Shown here piece after piece: positions 45,549-56,406 of a stretch of 64,000 nt of DNA. Below the pieces are notes generated by a model. It was not told the DNA's origin. It saw only the letters and a list, made by a program, of their open reading frames with translations, and searched no databases. Numbering within the stretch: the stretch's first letter is position 1; every line of letters begins with the position of its first letter. The DNA is from Hofstenia miamia (Eukaryota; Xenacoelomorpha; Acoela). Where the stretch lies: positions 1,576,878 to 1,640,877 of the forward strand of contig SCFE01000013.1 of assembly GCA_004352715.1 (NCBI GenBank). Reading direction: 5' to 3'. The position numbers and the translations under genes were made by a program.

Positions 45549-46137
45549 AATACCAAACATATTACAATGACAAGAGCTTCAAGAATCAATATAGAATGAT
45601 CCTGAATGGAATGAAAATGACTAAACATGATGACTTGAGAAACTACATGTCACAGGTAGAAATGATGATCAAACTAAACTTGAGAAAACAAACCTCCCCA
45701 CATTTGTATGGGACATCCTGAACCATTGAAACACCAATTTGAAAATATATGTGATGCAGAAGACTCACTAGATCAAATGTTTAGGGAAGGACTGGCAATA
45801 CAAATAACTATGGAAAACAATGCCAGGATAAATGAAAGAGTAATAACAAGCAAAACACCAAAAACAACCAACACACCTCAAATGTTTGGAAACAAACCCA
45901 ACCTACAAAAATGTGAAACAAGGACAAAATAATAAGAGTAAGATTAAAGATGGAACAATGAAGAAAATCAGAAGAAGAGATCTAAAATGTCACAACTGTG
46001 GAAATAAAGGACACTTCAGAAAAGACTGTAGAAAACAAATTAACATAATTGAGAGTGACAAAATCAACTTTGAAGAAGACTTAACTGAAAACAAAGAAAA
46101 CCTCACCAAGGAGGAAAAATATGAACAAAAAATATAA
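45549..46137 (+). pseudogene. Gy2 gag: capsid part and zinc knuckle
   Basis: YYNDKSFKNQYRMILNGMKM matches Gy1 gag. The frame shifts at about 45710 (MFREGLAIQITMENNARINE) and again at about 45920. The final part contains one intact CX2CX4HX4C zinc knuckle, KCHNCGNKGHFRKDCRKQ (45987-46037), the nucleic-acid-binding part of Gag. The open frame starting at 45452 includes about 30 codons that are really antisense LTR, so I start the gene at 45549. Confidence 0.8.
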
Positions 46138-46169
46138 GATTTAGACTACTAAGAGCACCCTCTGATGAA

Positions 46170-46530
46170 AACCATTTGCCTGTTCTAATCATATCCAATT
46201 TACTAAAAACAAATACAATTACAGTTGTAGTTAATATTGGTATAATGGTCAAAGCAACCATAGATATAAGAGCAGTAATTTCTGTACTAACAGACAAATT
46301 CATGACAAAAATTGGATTTACTAGAAAACAACTAGAAGATCAAAAACACCAACTAATTAATGCCTTCAGCAACTATATTGAAACTAAAGAAACACTTGAA
46401 GACATACCAATCAGAATTGCAAATATGACATTCCAATAAATGTTCATTGTGATAGACAGTGAAAGGAACCCCCTGCCATTTGAAATGATTTTTTGGAAAT
46501 GATTTCCTTACAAAAAACAGGTGTATCATT
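46170..46530 (+). pseudogene. Gy2 aspartic protease region
   Basis: Collinear with Gy1: TITVVVNIG.MVKATIDIRAVISVLTDKF. The catalytic DTG is replaced by DIR, so this protease is dead. The C-terminal segment FIVIDSERNPLPFEMI corresponds to Gy1 LVVVDAHKNLLPYEVI. Confidence 0.65.
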
Positions 46531-46835
46531 GACTATACAACAAAAACAATAGAAGTACAAGAAGAGATAATCATAGTGAAAGATGAAGAATGTAACAACA
46601 AACTGATATGATTCAAACTAAGCAAAGGCATCAAACATCAGCCTAACAAATGGAAAATGTATGATATCAAAACCAAAGAAAAAATCACGACCAACTATCA
46701 CTACCATCAAGTTTGTGTACTAATCAAACAAAGCAAAGGTATGATTCATATATTGAATGCAACAAATAAGATGGTGAACATAAAATGAGTAATTTACAGA
46801 AAAAGAGTAAGATTCAAGAAACAATTTAGCAAAAA

Positions 46836-47715
46836 ATGATTAACATAATTGACCAACAAGATAATGAAAACTACAAGATCCCAGAGATAAACAATGGCAA
46901 ATACCAGCACCTAAGCAAATTTGAAAAGCAACAACTAGCAAACATGTTAAGAAAACATGAGAAAATCTTCAACTTTGGAGAAATTAGCATAGGGAAAGCT
47001 GTAGGAGAAACTCACAAAATTGTTACAACTACAAAAGAGCCAATATGACTACCATGCAGGAAAGTACCAGAACAATTAAAAGAAAACTATAACCAAATTT
47101 TGAATGAATTGATAAATAACAAGATTATAAGACCAAACAAAAGCCCTATGCTGCACCAACAGTGTTTGTGAAACAAGGTAAGAAATAAAGCTATGCATCA
47201 ATTATCACAAACTAAATAAGATCACAAAAAAGGATGCATACCCATTCCTGAGAATAGATGATATAATTTATGAAGCCAGCAAACATAAATACTATACATG
47301 CATAGACCTCTGCAAGGCTTACTGAAAGGTAATGATGCATTTATAACACCATACAGCCTATTCAACTGGATGTACATGGCATTCAAACTAGGTAATGCAT
47401 CCACAACTTTCCAGTGGTAAGCCACCAAAGCTTTGAAACAATAAGCAAAATATAGAAGATAGAGTATGTGTGTACATCAATGACATACTAATAGCAAGTG
47501 ATATAGTACAGGAGCATATTCAAAATTAGACAGAATGTTAACTATTCTATACAACACAGGACTAAGAGTGAACAGCAAAAAATGTGAAATCCTCAAAACA
47601 CAAGTTGGGTTTTTGGGAAGACAAATACAACAGAGAAAAATCAAAATGAAAAACAATGTTAAAGAGATGGTATGAAACATTCAAAGTCCAAAAACCAAGA
47701 AAGATCTTCATAGAA
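46836..47715 (+). pseudogene. Gy2 reverse transcriptase
   Basis: HLSKFEKQQLANMLRKHEKIFNFG leads in, then KVPEQLKENYNQILNELINN, ITPYSLFNWMYMAFKLGNAS, and the catalytic box, which reads YINDILIAS (47473-47499): one of the two catalytic Asp is Asn. GLRVNSKKCEILKTQVGFLG follows. Many stops and frameshifts, including TGA at 47046-47048. Confidence 0.8.
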
Positions 47716-47717
47716 TA

Positions 47718-48290
47718 ATGGCCTTCATAAACTACTATGGATTCTTTATACCAAACATAGCACAGAAGACTAACAAGATAAAAGCACTAATGAAAAAATT
47801 TGCAATATTTGAATGGACATGGAAAGAGCAAGAACAATTAGATAATGTAAAAAATAAACTGGCAAAATTAACATCTCTAAGCACACCTGACTACAATAAA
47901 GAATTTGTATTAGACTGTGATGTTAGCAATGTTGCCATAGGCACGTGTTTAGGCCAGATTAAAGATTGCAAAGAGGTACCTATACAATTCTTTAGCAGAA
48001 AACTCAAACAAAGCAAAGAGAACTATGGATAAACTAAACTTGAAATGCTCACACTAGTAGAGAGCATAAAGAAGTTTTAATATTTCTTAATAGGTCAAAC
48101 CTTTCATGTGAGAACTGACAACAGTGGCCTTACATGGTTAAAAAATTTTTCAGATGATAAGTCCTCAATAGTCTCAAAGGGATAGAGTACTTAAAGAAAT
48201 TCAAATTTACAATAAAACACAAAAATGCTGACTTTTGGACAGCACTACCCAAATACCAGCAAGACACAGAAAAATTAAATGGAGAAAAGA
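47718..48290 (+). pseudogene. Gy2 RNase H
   Basis: Open for 104 codons (47718-48032): INYYGFFIPNIA, then FVLDCDVSNVAIGTCLGQ with the first catalytic Asp, then FFSRKLKQSKENYG. After a stop, LEMLTLVESIKKF, TDNSGLTWLKNFS and KHKNADFWTALPKYQ follow in other frames. This is the typical gypsy RNase H arrangement. Confidence 0.82.
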
Positions 48291-49670
48291 AAACATTTGA
48301 ATTCTTACCACACAATGAATATGAAAAGCTACCTGAAATAAATGCTGACAAGAAAGGGAAACAAATAATGCCAATAGTCATAAAAGAAGAGATAACAGAA
48401 GCAGAGATCATCAATAAACAGAAAACAGACGCAATTTTGGCAGAGATAATCACTAAAATACAAGATGATAAAAAAAATTGGGAAGAATCACTAAATGCTA
48501 CTTCCAAAGATATAAATGGAAAGTAAACAATAACAGATTGCTATATGTTGAAGGAAAATCACTGAGGGTAGTGATACCTCAAAATTATAAATGAGAACTC
48601 ATGAGAAAAATACATGAAAACCAACATATCTGAATCATACAAATTGAAATGACATTCAATGCAATGTTCATAATGATATCAGTCAGGAAAACAGTAGAAG
48701 ACATCATTAATAAATGCACAACTGGTCTACTCAAAAAAATCATTTTTTGAAACAAATGGCACTGTTAGACAAAATAATAGCCACATCACATAACCAAATA
48801 GTACAAGTAGACCTGGAGAAATTGTCACAGGATGATGAGGGCTACCAATATTTTAGTCATAGTGGAAAATTTCACTAAGTACATTTGCATGATACCCCTA
48901 GAATCCACAACAGTGAAGACAGTCACAGACAAAATAATGAAAGAGTTTATCCTAAAGTTTGGTCTGATGGAAACAATCATATCTGATTGTGGAGTACAAT
49001 TTGAAAGCAAGCTATTTGAAGAACTAATGAAACTAGTAGAGATACTAAATGAGAAAACAACTATATACCACCTACAAGTGAATAGAGCTGTAGAAATGTT
49101 TAACAGAACTATGATCAAATTAATAAGAGTAATGACATCCAGAATCAGCATAAGAGATTGGAGAGAAATACTAGAAATTGTAGAGAATTTTTACAATACA
49201 CCAGTACTCTACACCACAGGCATAACACCATACAAAGCAATGTACAGCAGAGAAGCCACAACACCAGTCTCAATGCAATACAAACCAGACTCTGAAAAGC
49301 CAGACAACAAATGCATATAGAAACCCAAAGATCAGATAACCAGTATTCATGAAGCAATGTGTCATAACATTAAACAATCAGCCATCAGACAAGGTAGGAA
49401 CTTCAATAAGAAAATAAGAAGATATATGGCAAGCCACACAAGAAAGTGGATAAGGTTTATGCATACACACTAATGAGAACACAAGATGTAAACCAAGTGA
49501 AAAAACTAAAAACACAGTGGGCAGGGCCATACACTATACAACAAACACTACCCAACAATAACTATAAACTAAATGACAGAAGGATATTACACTTCCTAAA
49601 CTTAAAGAGAGCAATGATAGACATAGAACAAATTGCATTAGATAAAAATGCTGAATTTAAAATTTTATGA
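48290..49670 (+). pseudogene. Gy2 integrase with GPY module
   Basis: FEFLPHNEYEKLPEINADKKGK and RYKW..NNNRLLYVEGKSLRVVIPQNYK lead in; the HHCC region is eroded. The core has VDLEKLSQDDEGYQY (first Asp near 48812), ETIISDCGVQFESKLFEELM (second Asp) and NRAVEMFNRTM (Glu), with 35 residues between the second and third, so the DD35E triad is still readable. Then TTGITPYKAMYSREATTPVSM, and, after stops, QWAGPYTIQQTLPNNNYKL..ILHFLNLKRA (49515-49620), the GPY/F C-terminal module. It ends at TGA 49668. Confidence 0.85.
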
Positions 49671-49940
49671 GAAAATGAAGTCATGTATACAATGATGAAC
49701 AAACTCAATAGTGTCTGTGAGGAGAAATTAGATGACAAATACACTGCCAACAGCAACACTGGTAAAACAGAAAAAAGAATTATGTGCCAGAGGGCAGCTA
49801 AAACTAAATCTAAATAGGACTCTGAAATATGGAATATTAATCTATTAACTGAATTTAGGAACAATGATAAAATGTACAAACCAAAACAAGAATCAATCAG
49901 ATCTCAAATGTAAGAGAGTGAGAAGGAGGACTCCACACAT

Positions 49941-50357
49941 ATGATGCCAATTGAAGAACAGGCAAATGGAGTCACAAACCACCAGAAATCTTGGAAGCCA
50001 CATTCTGAGAAGAATACCCTCACCCAAATGCCAATTAAAGGGCAAGTGAATAAATGGGGCAGCTCACTATCAACTAAATATCAACTAAAGGGCATGCAGT
50101 CTGGTGCTGTTGAAAACTCTCAAAAACAACTCCAGAGTATACTCTCAGTGGAACAACACTCTCAGCACTGCACCATTGAATCTCAATGCCAACTAAAGAG
50201 CAAAGAGTACATAGCTACAACTCATGTTCCTCCTCAACAACTAAAGGTCAAAGGTAGTAAGGTCTGTGATCAACTAAAGGATCCAGATATCAAAGAAATT
50301 GATATATCAGAACAACCCTCTACAAGCTTGCTCCCCTCTACAGCCATTCTCATTTAG
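49941..50357 (+). pseudogene. Gy2 post-integrase linker ORF with short repeats
   Basis: 138 open codons, hydrophilic and Gln/Lys/Ser-rich. A short phrase of the form ATGCCAATTAAAGGGCAA recurs about six times (49948, 50029, 50079, 50187, 50236, 50270), giving MPIKGQ, YQLKGM, CQLKSKE, QQLKVKG and DQLKDPD. I recognise no domain. It separates integrase from the accessory ORFs. Confidence 0.5.
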
Positions 50358-51074
50358 GCAGCTCTCAACCACATCCCTACTTCATAGCAAACAGGCAGAC
50401 GAGATACAACATGCACAACAACTTGTCTCCCAAAACAAAATGCTTTATAAGGAAACATACCATGGGAAAGGAAAGCAATGGATAACAATAGCAATAGTGA
50501 TTGATAAAACAAACAGACCCATATGCAATACAATCATCTTGTACAAACAAAACATGAATAAGAAACTCAACCATCCATACTTTCAAGGTACTGTACACAT
50601 CACATTCAATGACTAGTTCATGTTATTAGACACAGAGAAACTGATAAACTACAGAGAAAAAATCATTGAAGAATGTGAGCAGGTGAATCTTGATTGGAAA
50701 ACTTACTAATCATATATTTCATCAAAGACAATGAGCTGCAGTCAAAAACTCTACAAAAATCAATAGAGGAATCACTAAGACTAGCAAAATCCCAAACATT
50801 ACAGATGATAATCATAGTGAGAGTGAATGCTACAATACAAATACCAGAATTCTTAAAGCAATTCACAGAGAAATTGGAGAACATTTTTGTGATGGAAACT
50901 GTTGACAAGACAAACCTATCTGAACTCATTTCAACAGATCTCAAACTCAATCTGATAACACCAGCAGAAAGAATCATGGTCAAGCCAAAAATAGCAATTG
51001 ATCTCTACTATCAGACAAAGACCATGGAAATAACACAAACAGGAGGTGACATGGAAGAAGTAGGCAACATATAA
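50299..51074 (+). pseudogene. Gy2 accessory ORF, macro-domain-like
   Basis: Two overlapping frames (50299-50616 and 50694-51074, one frameshift or stop between). The second has LLIIYFIKDNELQSKTLQKSI, SLRLAKSQTLQMIIIVRVNA and TEKLENIFV. This follows the ALC1/TARG1/Poa1p-type macro-domain pattern: a strand ending Y.[IL][TK]K, a .S..T...L..SL helix, a strand ending in a [PV]R[IV] turn, then a helix before ..[IV]F. These domains bind or hydrolyse ADP-ribose; the N-terminal strand with the binding Asp is not seen. A similar start (LLIIYFIKKDEITDKDSIQN) occurs at the same relative place in Gy5 (61135-61215). The family assignment is by eye. Confidence 0.35.
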
Positions 51075-51079
51075 CTTAA

Positions 51080-52340
51080 ATGTGGCATGAACCAAATGCC
51101 AGAACATCTAAAACAAATATCAGACATATGGAATGAGATCAAAGGAGGCCAACCAAAGGAGACAGATGGACAAAAATAGATATTGAATCACCAATTAAAT
51201 GTACAATTAAATGCTACACTAAATAATGAGAGCTTATGAGATGGGGTCAAACAGCAACTTCAAACACATGATATTTAAGGAAATCAATGCTCCAGAAATA
51301 TGAGTTCAAGCATCAATTTGGATACTAGCAATCACGTTAATAGACAACAAAAAACTGGAACTCCCAATGTCAATGAAAGAAAGATGAACAGCAGTGAAAA
51401 ACAGAAAATATGAATTTGAGCTATCACCAATCACAAGCAATGTCAAAAACTGGATACTACAAGCAGTAAGCATGAAAAAACTATTGCCTACAAAGAAACT
51501 GCTACAACTTTACCAGATTGCTAACCAGAGAACAGACATTGGGAAGACAGAGCATAATTGAATTGGCAAACAACATTGGAATCTGTCCAACAGAAATAGA
51601 CATATTGAGCAATGCAACAAAAAATACATGTGGGGAGCAACATCCAATTGTAAACTAAGAGCACTCAAGAAACAACCTTGGTTAACTACAAGGAGGAATT
51701 TAATTAGAAGAGAAGAAGCCAAAACTGTGGAAACTGACAAGAAAATCCAAAGATCAGGTGCAAACAAGATAATCAATGAAATGTGAAAATACATGATGGA
51801 CTACCCAAAGTGTGCATACACAAAGATGATGAAAACATCAGAAGTAATGTGAAAAGAAGGACAAACATGCCCCATATGGATAATAGAGATGCTCAGTAAG
51901 TCTCAAGAAGAGAGGGGCAAGGAGAACCAATTACTACAATCACCTGAGATCACTGTAACACTCAAAACAGAAATTGAAATAGACAAGATAAGGCTTGAGA
52001 AATGGAGAGAATACAGTCCAATCAAAATATCATGGGTTGACACAGATGATGAGAGACTGCTAGTAGAGATAACAGTCAAGCAAGAAAGGTAAAATAACAT
52101 AGTCCAACAAATATACAGTGAAGTATCAAAAAAGAAACAAAGTTGCTGATCAAATTGCTATTTACCTGAGGCATTCACAAAAATCGAGATTACACAGATA
52201 CTACAACCACACAGCCAACTAGGAGTTGATATTGAGTGCATCACCTCAAAAATAATGATAGCAGGAAAAACTGCACAGAAACTCATGAAGAGCAGACTAA
52301 CTAACTCATTCTGGAAAGACATAAAGACGTCAAAAAACAA
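51080..52340 (+). pseudogene. Gy2 accessory region, unidentified coding remnants
   Basis: A-rich plus-strand sequence continuing the same style, with frame fragments such as MIFKEINAPEI, ASIWILAITLIDNKKLELP, WILQAVSMKKLLPTKKLL, CPIWIIEML and an open frame 51889-52092 ending in RLLVEITVKQER. No family recognised, and too many stops to give boundaries. Confidence 0.35.
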
Positions 52341-52354
52341 TTACCAAGCAACAT

Positions 52355-53225
52355 TTGGATTACCAACAACTACTAAAATGGAAGGCACCTATGGAAACAT
52401 TGAGGAAACACACTAACAACATTGCTTCAATGTATACCACCTCCAATGATTTTGATACCTATTCTCCTACCAATATGGAGAACAAGAGAGTCGCAAAGGC
52501 ATTTTGGCAGGAGGAAAACACCTATGTCAACACTAAAGAAAAAGCATTGGAAAAAATATGTGATGAGAGATATCAAAAATCAAAACTCACACTTCTGAAA
52601 AATGATAACAAAGAATGTATATACATTGAGAGCAAAGTAACAACTTATGACTTATACAAAGGGGGTTGGCCAATTTGAAAACATATTGATAAACTAAGAG
52701 CCGAGATTGAAAAAATACCAATTAAAATTGGGATACTCTTTTCTGGTATCAATGATATAGTATGGGGAGAATTATGGAGCAACACATACAAGTACTACAA
52801 TTTCACAAGAAAATTAGAGGTAATCACAATGATTTGATTGGGAAAACAACATCAAGAAGAGATAGCATGAGAGGAAGTAAGAGAAAACATTAATGCATTC
52901 TATAATGAATCATTGATATTAAAATCTCTGTGATCTACATATGAATTCTTCTTCCCAGACACAATAATACACCACATTCAAGCACACACAAGTTGTATCA
53001 ACGCGATCATGACACTCATAGTAGCCATCAAAGGCCTCCAATTATATAAAATGTTTATGATGAATTTAAAACTAAACAAACTAAGAAGTATGTGCACCAT
53101 CTCCAATACACTAAAAGACCCCAAATTTATCAGACACAAGCAAATGGCACAATAGGGAAAGAATTTGTGATAAAGCTTACTAAACTGGAGGAGGATCAAA
53201 ATGTCCACTGGGACATGCCTCAGGC
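52355..53225 (+). pseudogene. Gy2 accessory ORF with SGNH-like motifs
   Basis: Open 52355-52678, then a TGA and continuation in the same direction. Blocks in order: KRVAKAFWQEENTYVNTKEKA, ECIYIESKVTTYDLYKGG (52610-52668), IKIGILFSGINDIVWGELW (52720-52775), YKYYNF, EEVRENINAF, FFFPDTIIHHIQAHT, and a last third collinear with the Gy0 copy at 36400-36545. KGG followed after about 25 residues by a hydrophobic strand and GINDI resembles blocks II and III of SGNH/GDSL hyd­rolases, with IES where GDS would be expected. It ends about 75 bp before the polypurine tract. Esterase function is an inference only; it could be an unrelated new domain. Confidence 0.45.
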
Positions 53226-53297
53226 AATATCACTTGTCAAATAAGCAAACAAAATTATCCATGGAGAGAGAGTCATCATTCTTAATTAGCTATGCTG

Positions 53298-53306
53298 GTG
53301 GGGGAA
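53298..53306 (+). other. Polypurine tract of Gy2
   Basis: GTGGGGGAA directly before the LTR start TGTGACATAATC, the expected primer site for plus-strand synthesis. It marks the 3' end of the Gy2 internal region. Confidence 0.65.
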
Positions 53307-53543
53307 TGTGACATAATCGTGTGGTACAAAAGTATAACAAAGAAAGTAACTAAGAACTATCAGTAATTTATTTAAATATATTTTTGTACACAACACAATT
53401 ATTATCCTTTCAATTTGTATAAAAACTATTCTGCTATTTGATATTATGTTTATCAGCAGAATGGTTTGGCAAAATCGAAAAGGACCAAATTGCTTAAGCT
53501 AATTAGATGATGTTGCGTAATCATTAGCAGACAAACGAATTAG
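53307..53543 (+). mobile_element. Gy2 3' LTR, first segment
   Basis: The first 237 bp of an LTR (TGTGACATAATCGTGTGG..), followed by a second LTR start of the same family at 53544. The rest of this LTR appears to continue at about 54770, after the nested copy. Confidence 0.7.
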
Positions 53544-54769
53544 TGTAACATAATCCAATCATGTGGTCAAGTTGAGAGAAATAGAGGAAAGAACTAAGAC
53601 TAAATTTTGAAATAAATATTTATTGTACACACATGATTATGATTAGTTAATTCATTTGTAAAATTATAATGCAGTATTTTTCATATTAATTAATTTGGCA
53701 GTATATTTGACAAATGGTGAAAGGCCGAAGTCGCAAATGCTAATTAATGCTGACGTGCATAATCGGCAGACGAAGGAAAATCAGAGAATCGAAAATTGTC
53801 AACAACTTAGATTAACAGGTACTAGCCAAATATTTGAATGTTTATTATTTTCAAGTATAAAAGTAGTGCAATTTATTATTTTGGTGATGACATAAATTCA
53901 TTGGATTTACTTTGCTTTCTTTGTCAGGTTATTTTATTAATTGTCATGGAAAGCTAAATGTTTGAGCACTAGGGTATTCGATACAGTGGTCCACGACTTC
54001 ATTTAACGGGAGCTTTGCAACGGCTTTGCACTAACATTAATTTGTTCGCCATTCAAACAGCTGTGCGGCTGGTAGCCAGTGCTTACCCAATGTGCTCTTA
54101 AGTTAGGTATAAGGATAGGGGTTTTTATTTGCTTTAGCTTTCCTATCATTCGTTGTTCGTATTATTACATTATGGTCTTTCCATTAACCCTCGAAGGAAA
54201 TTACATAACTTGTTTGTATTATCTTGTATCGATTTCGTTATATGTGATTATCAGCAGACCAAACTACCAATTTCCCCTTTTAGGTATGGCCGCATTGGTT
54301 GTTCACATGTACATTAGGTTAGCATATATCTATTTATATGTAGGGATATTACATGTAAGGAAGTATAACAAACTAATGCATCCCGGTTGCGAATTCAATT
54401 TATATTACAACTTCATTGATAACAAGAACAATCAATGCACTAAATTAATAAGTTATCGCACACTGTCACTATCATATTTTTGCACATTATTTCACCGCAC
54501 TGAGACACTGGCGTTGCAGTTGGTGTTTCTCTCGATGTTCAAGTGTCAGCTGGAATTAATTGTTATATTGTAATTCTTTGATTCCTCTTTGTGCTTTGCT
54601 TCAGGTCGGGTGTTTGACCCTGTACTTTGTACCATCTATCTCTTGTCTTGCACCTAAAGTACAGTTGTTAGTTTTCTTACTAATACTAGTTGAACAGATA
54701 TTATTTTAATTAATACGCAACACAAAGTTAGAATGAAAGAAGAGAGATGGAAATTTGGAATCTGTAACA
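53544..54769 (+). mobile_element. Gypsy LTR nested in the Gy2 3' LTR
   Basis: 1226 bp from TGTAACATAATCC to GGAATCTGTAACA, aligning along its whole length with the antisense LTR at 57433-58604, including ACAGGTACTAGCC, TGGAAAGCTAAA and GTAGGG.TA..ACATGTA. No perfect target duplication is left (TTAG on the left, TACT on the right). A 164-codon open frame inside it is not supported as a gene. Confidence 0.75.
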
Positions 54770-55208
54770 TACTGTACTAGCCAAGAAGGGGAAAGTGTTA
54801 TAGCAGCTCCTAAATTAAGTTAAACTTTAGTATCTGGAAGGTTGTCAAGATTCTAATTAGCAAAGAGTAAACAAATTTGAACTATGAACAGGTACATGCT
54901 GATTGTTTAATTGTTTATGCAATATGATTACAAATAGCTTACAATGCGATTATTTGGTGATGAATTTACTTCATTTGATTTCTTATTTTGTATTATCAGG
55001 TTTGATTATACATGGCAATGGAAAGCTAAACGTCTGAGCGCATGAGTAGTACCCAGTGGTCCCCAGTTTTCGACTAAAGCAACTCTTGGAGCCGACGCAC
55101 ATACAGCTATTCTCAATTTTGGTGTGTCTGGACTTTCTCCATTGTGTAACTCTTAGGCTATGGTGTGTAATAATAAGCTTTACTATACATATGAGGTGCC
55201 TACGAGCC

Positions 55209-55245
<37 letters not shown>

Positions 55246-55735
55246 CTTGTAATATATATATATATATGTATTACATGTTAATTGTAATTTTCATGTTTGA
55301 CAGTTTTATTTGTGACCTTCAATTGCGACTGTTAAGTCTCCAATTTCTGCCGACCGTTTGATTGTGCACATGTATTCAGGGCGTAGTTGTATCTATTTAT
55401 ATGTAGGGCTATTTATATGCAGGGTTAATAATAAAGCTAATGCAGAATGGTTTTGAACTTTTATTTATTGCAATCATCAGTAATGGCAAGAACAATCAAT
55501 ACACTAAATTGCTAGGGAGTTAAAACACACAATCACTCCCACAGTAACTGGTGATGCCTTACCACTCCATTCTCCTCTTGAGCTGCAGTGCTTAGCATTG
55601 GGTTCCGACCCTGATAAAATTTTACTGCTTTCAATCTAAGCAAGTTGTTAGTAATACCTTGCTAAGAATGGAAAGCTGGATTAATTGGAATTGTAAAGTT
55701 GGTTAACAGAATAAATAGTAGAAATGGTCATAGCT
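54770..55735 (+). mobile_element. Gy2 3' LTR, remainder, with (TA)n arrays
   Basis: Aligns with the later three-quarters of the family LTR (GAACAGGTAC, ATGGAAAGCTAAAC, AGTGGTCC, TTATATGTAGGG, TTCCGACCCTG). 237 bp plus about 965 bp gives about 1.2 kb, the family length, supporting the nested-insertion model. TA arrays at 55211-55242 and 55252-55266 lie inside. The right end is approximate. Confidence 0.65.
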
Positions 55736-55799
55736 TTACCAAAATATGTCTATAAATCTCCTTGTACATATTCTAATTATAACAAGAAAATCTAATGTG

Positions 55800-56035
55800 A
55801 TTAAGTAGGGGATAGGGTATATGCATTCACACTGCTCAAAGTAACTGATGAAAACCAAGTCAGGAAATTAAAAACTATTTGGTCTGGACCTTATGCTATT
55901 GTTAAAACATTACTTAGTAATAAGTATGTACTAAGTAACAACAGAATACTGCACTTTCAAAATATCAAGAGAGTGATAACTGATATCAAAGATGATAAGT
56001 TAGACAAAGAAGTGGAATTCAATCTAACATCGTAA
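55800..56035 (+). pseudogene. Gypsy integrase C-terminus (GPY module), Gy4
   Basis: RVYAFTLLKVTDENQVRKLK, then IWSGPYAIVKTLL, KYVLSNNRILHF and IKRVITDIKDDKLDKEVEF up to a TAA. Collinear with the Gy2 C-terminus (VYAYTLMRTQDVNQVKKLK..WAGPYTIQQTL) but clearly divergent from it. It is open over this stretch. Its core may be the one cut at about 42.58 kb in Gy1, with Gy2 and other insertions lying between; this is a guess from order and orientation. Confidence 0.8.
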
Positions 56036-56168
56036 CAATAATGAAATTATATATGAAATGTAATATACATAAAAATGGTTGTCTTCAATTTTCAGTTTGA
56101 ATTTAATATTTATTTTGCTAGATAATAAAAATCACTTTATTAAATTTGCTACTTCCTCATGAATCATA

Positions 56169-56406
56169 CACGTGGCGTACGCAGAGGGGACATGGTGGAA
56201 TACCCCCCTGTCAGGTTTCCAAATTTGATTTTGACTGGATAAATAAAAAAAATGTTCTTAAAAATTGAAAAATTTAACATCTAGAATCGTTAAATGCATT
56301 TTTAGGGTCTATGTTCTCAATATTTTCAAAATTTTTGCGGGGCTTCGCCCTGCGTTGAGTAATAGCAATGATGTCCACCCGTCAGAAAATCCTGCTTACG
56401 CGCCTG
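56169..56406. mobile_element. hAT-type MITE
   Basis: Ends CACGTGGCGTACGCAG and, inverted, CAGGCGCGTAAGCAG. Flanks GAATCATA and GAATCCTA differ at one base in eight, consistent with an old 8-bp hAT duplication. Inner blocks are shared with the copy at 31522. Confidence 0.65.

Noticed and set aside
49680-53300. Envelope gene in the Gy2 3' region
   Set aside because: The position fits, but no signal peptide, furin-like site or terminal transmembrane segment was seen; the readable blocks look like soluble domains.
54079-54573. 164-codon plus-strand open frame with hydrophobic stretches
   Set aside because: It lies wholly inside a gypsy LTR. A related peptide can be read from the antisense LTR (57742-58008), but DNA-level LTR similarity explains that. 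No domain is recognised.
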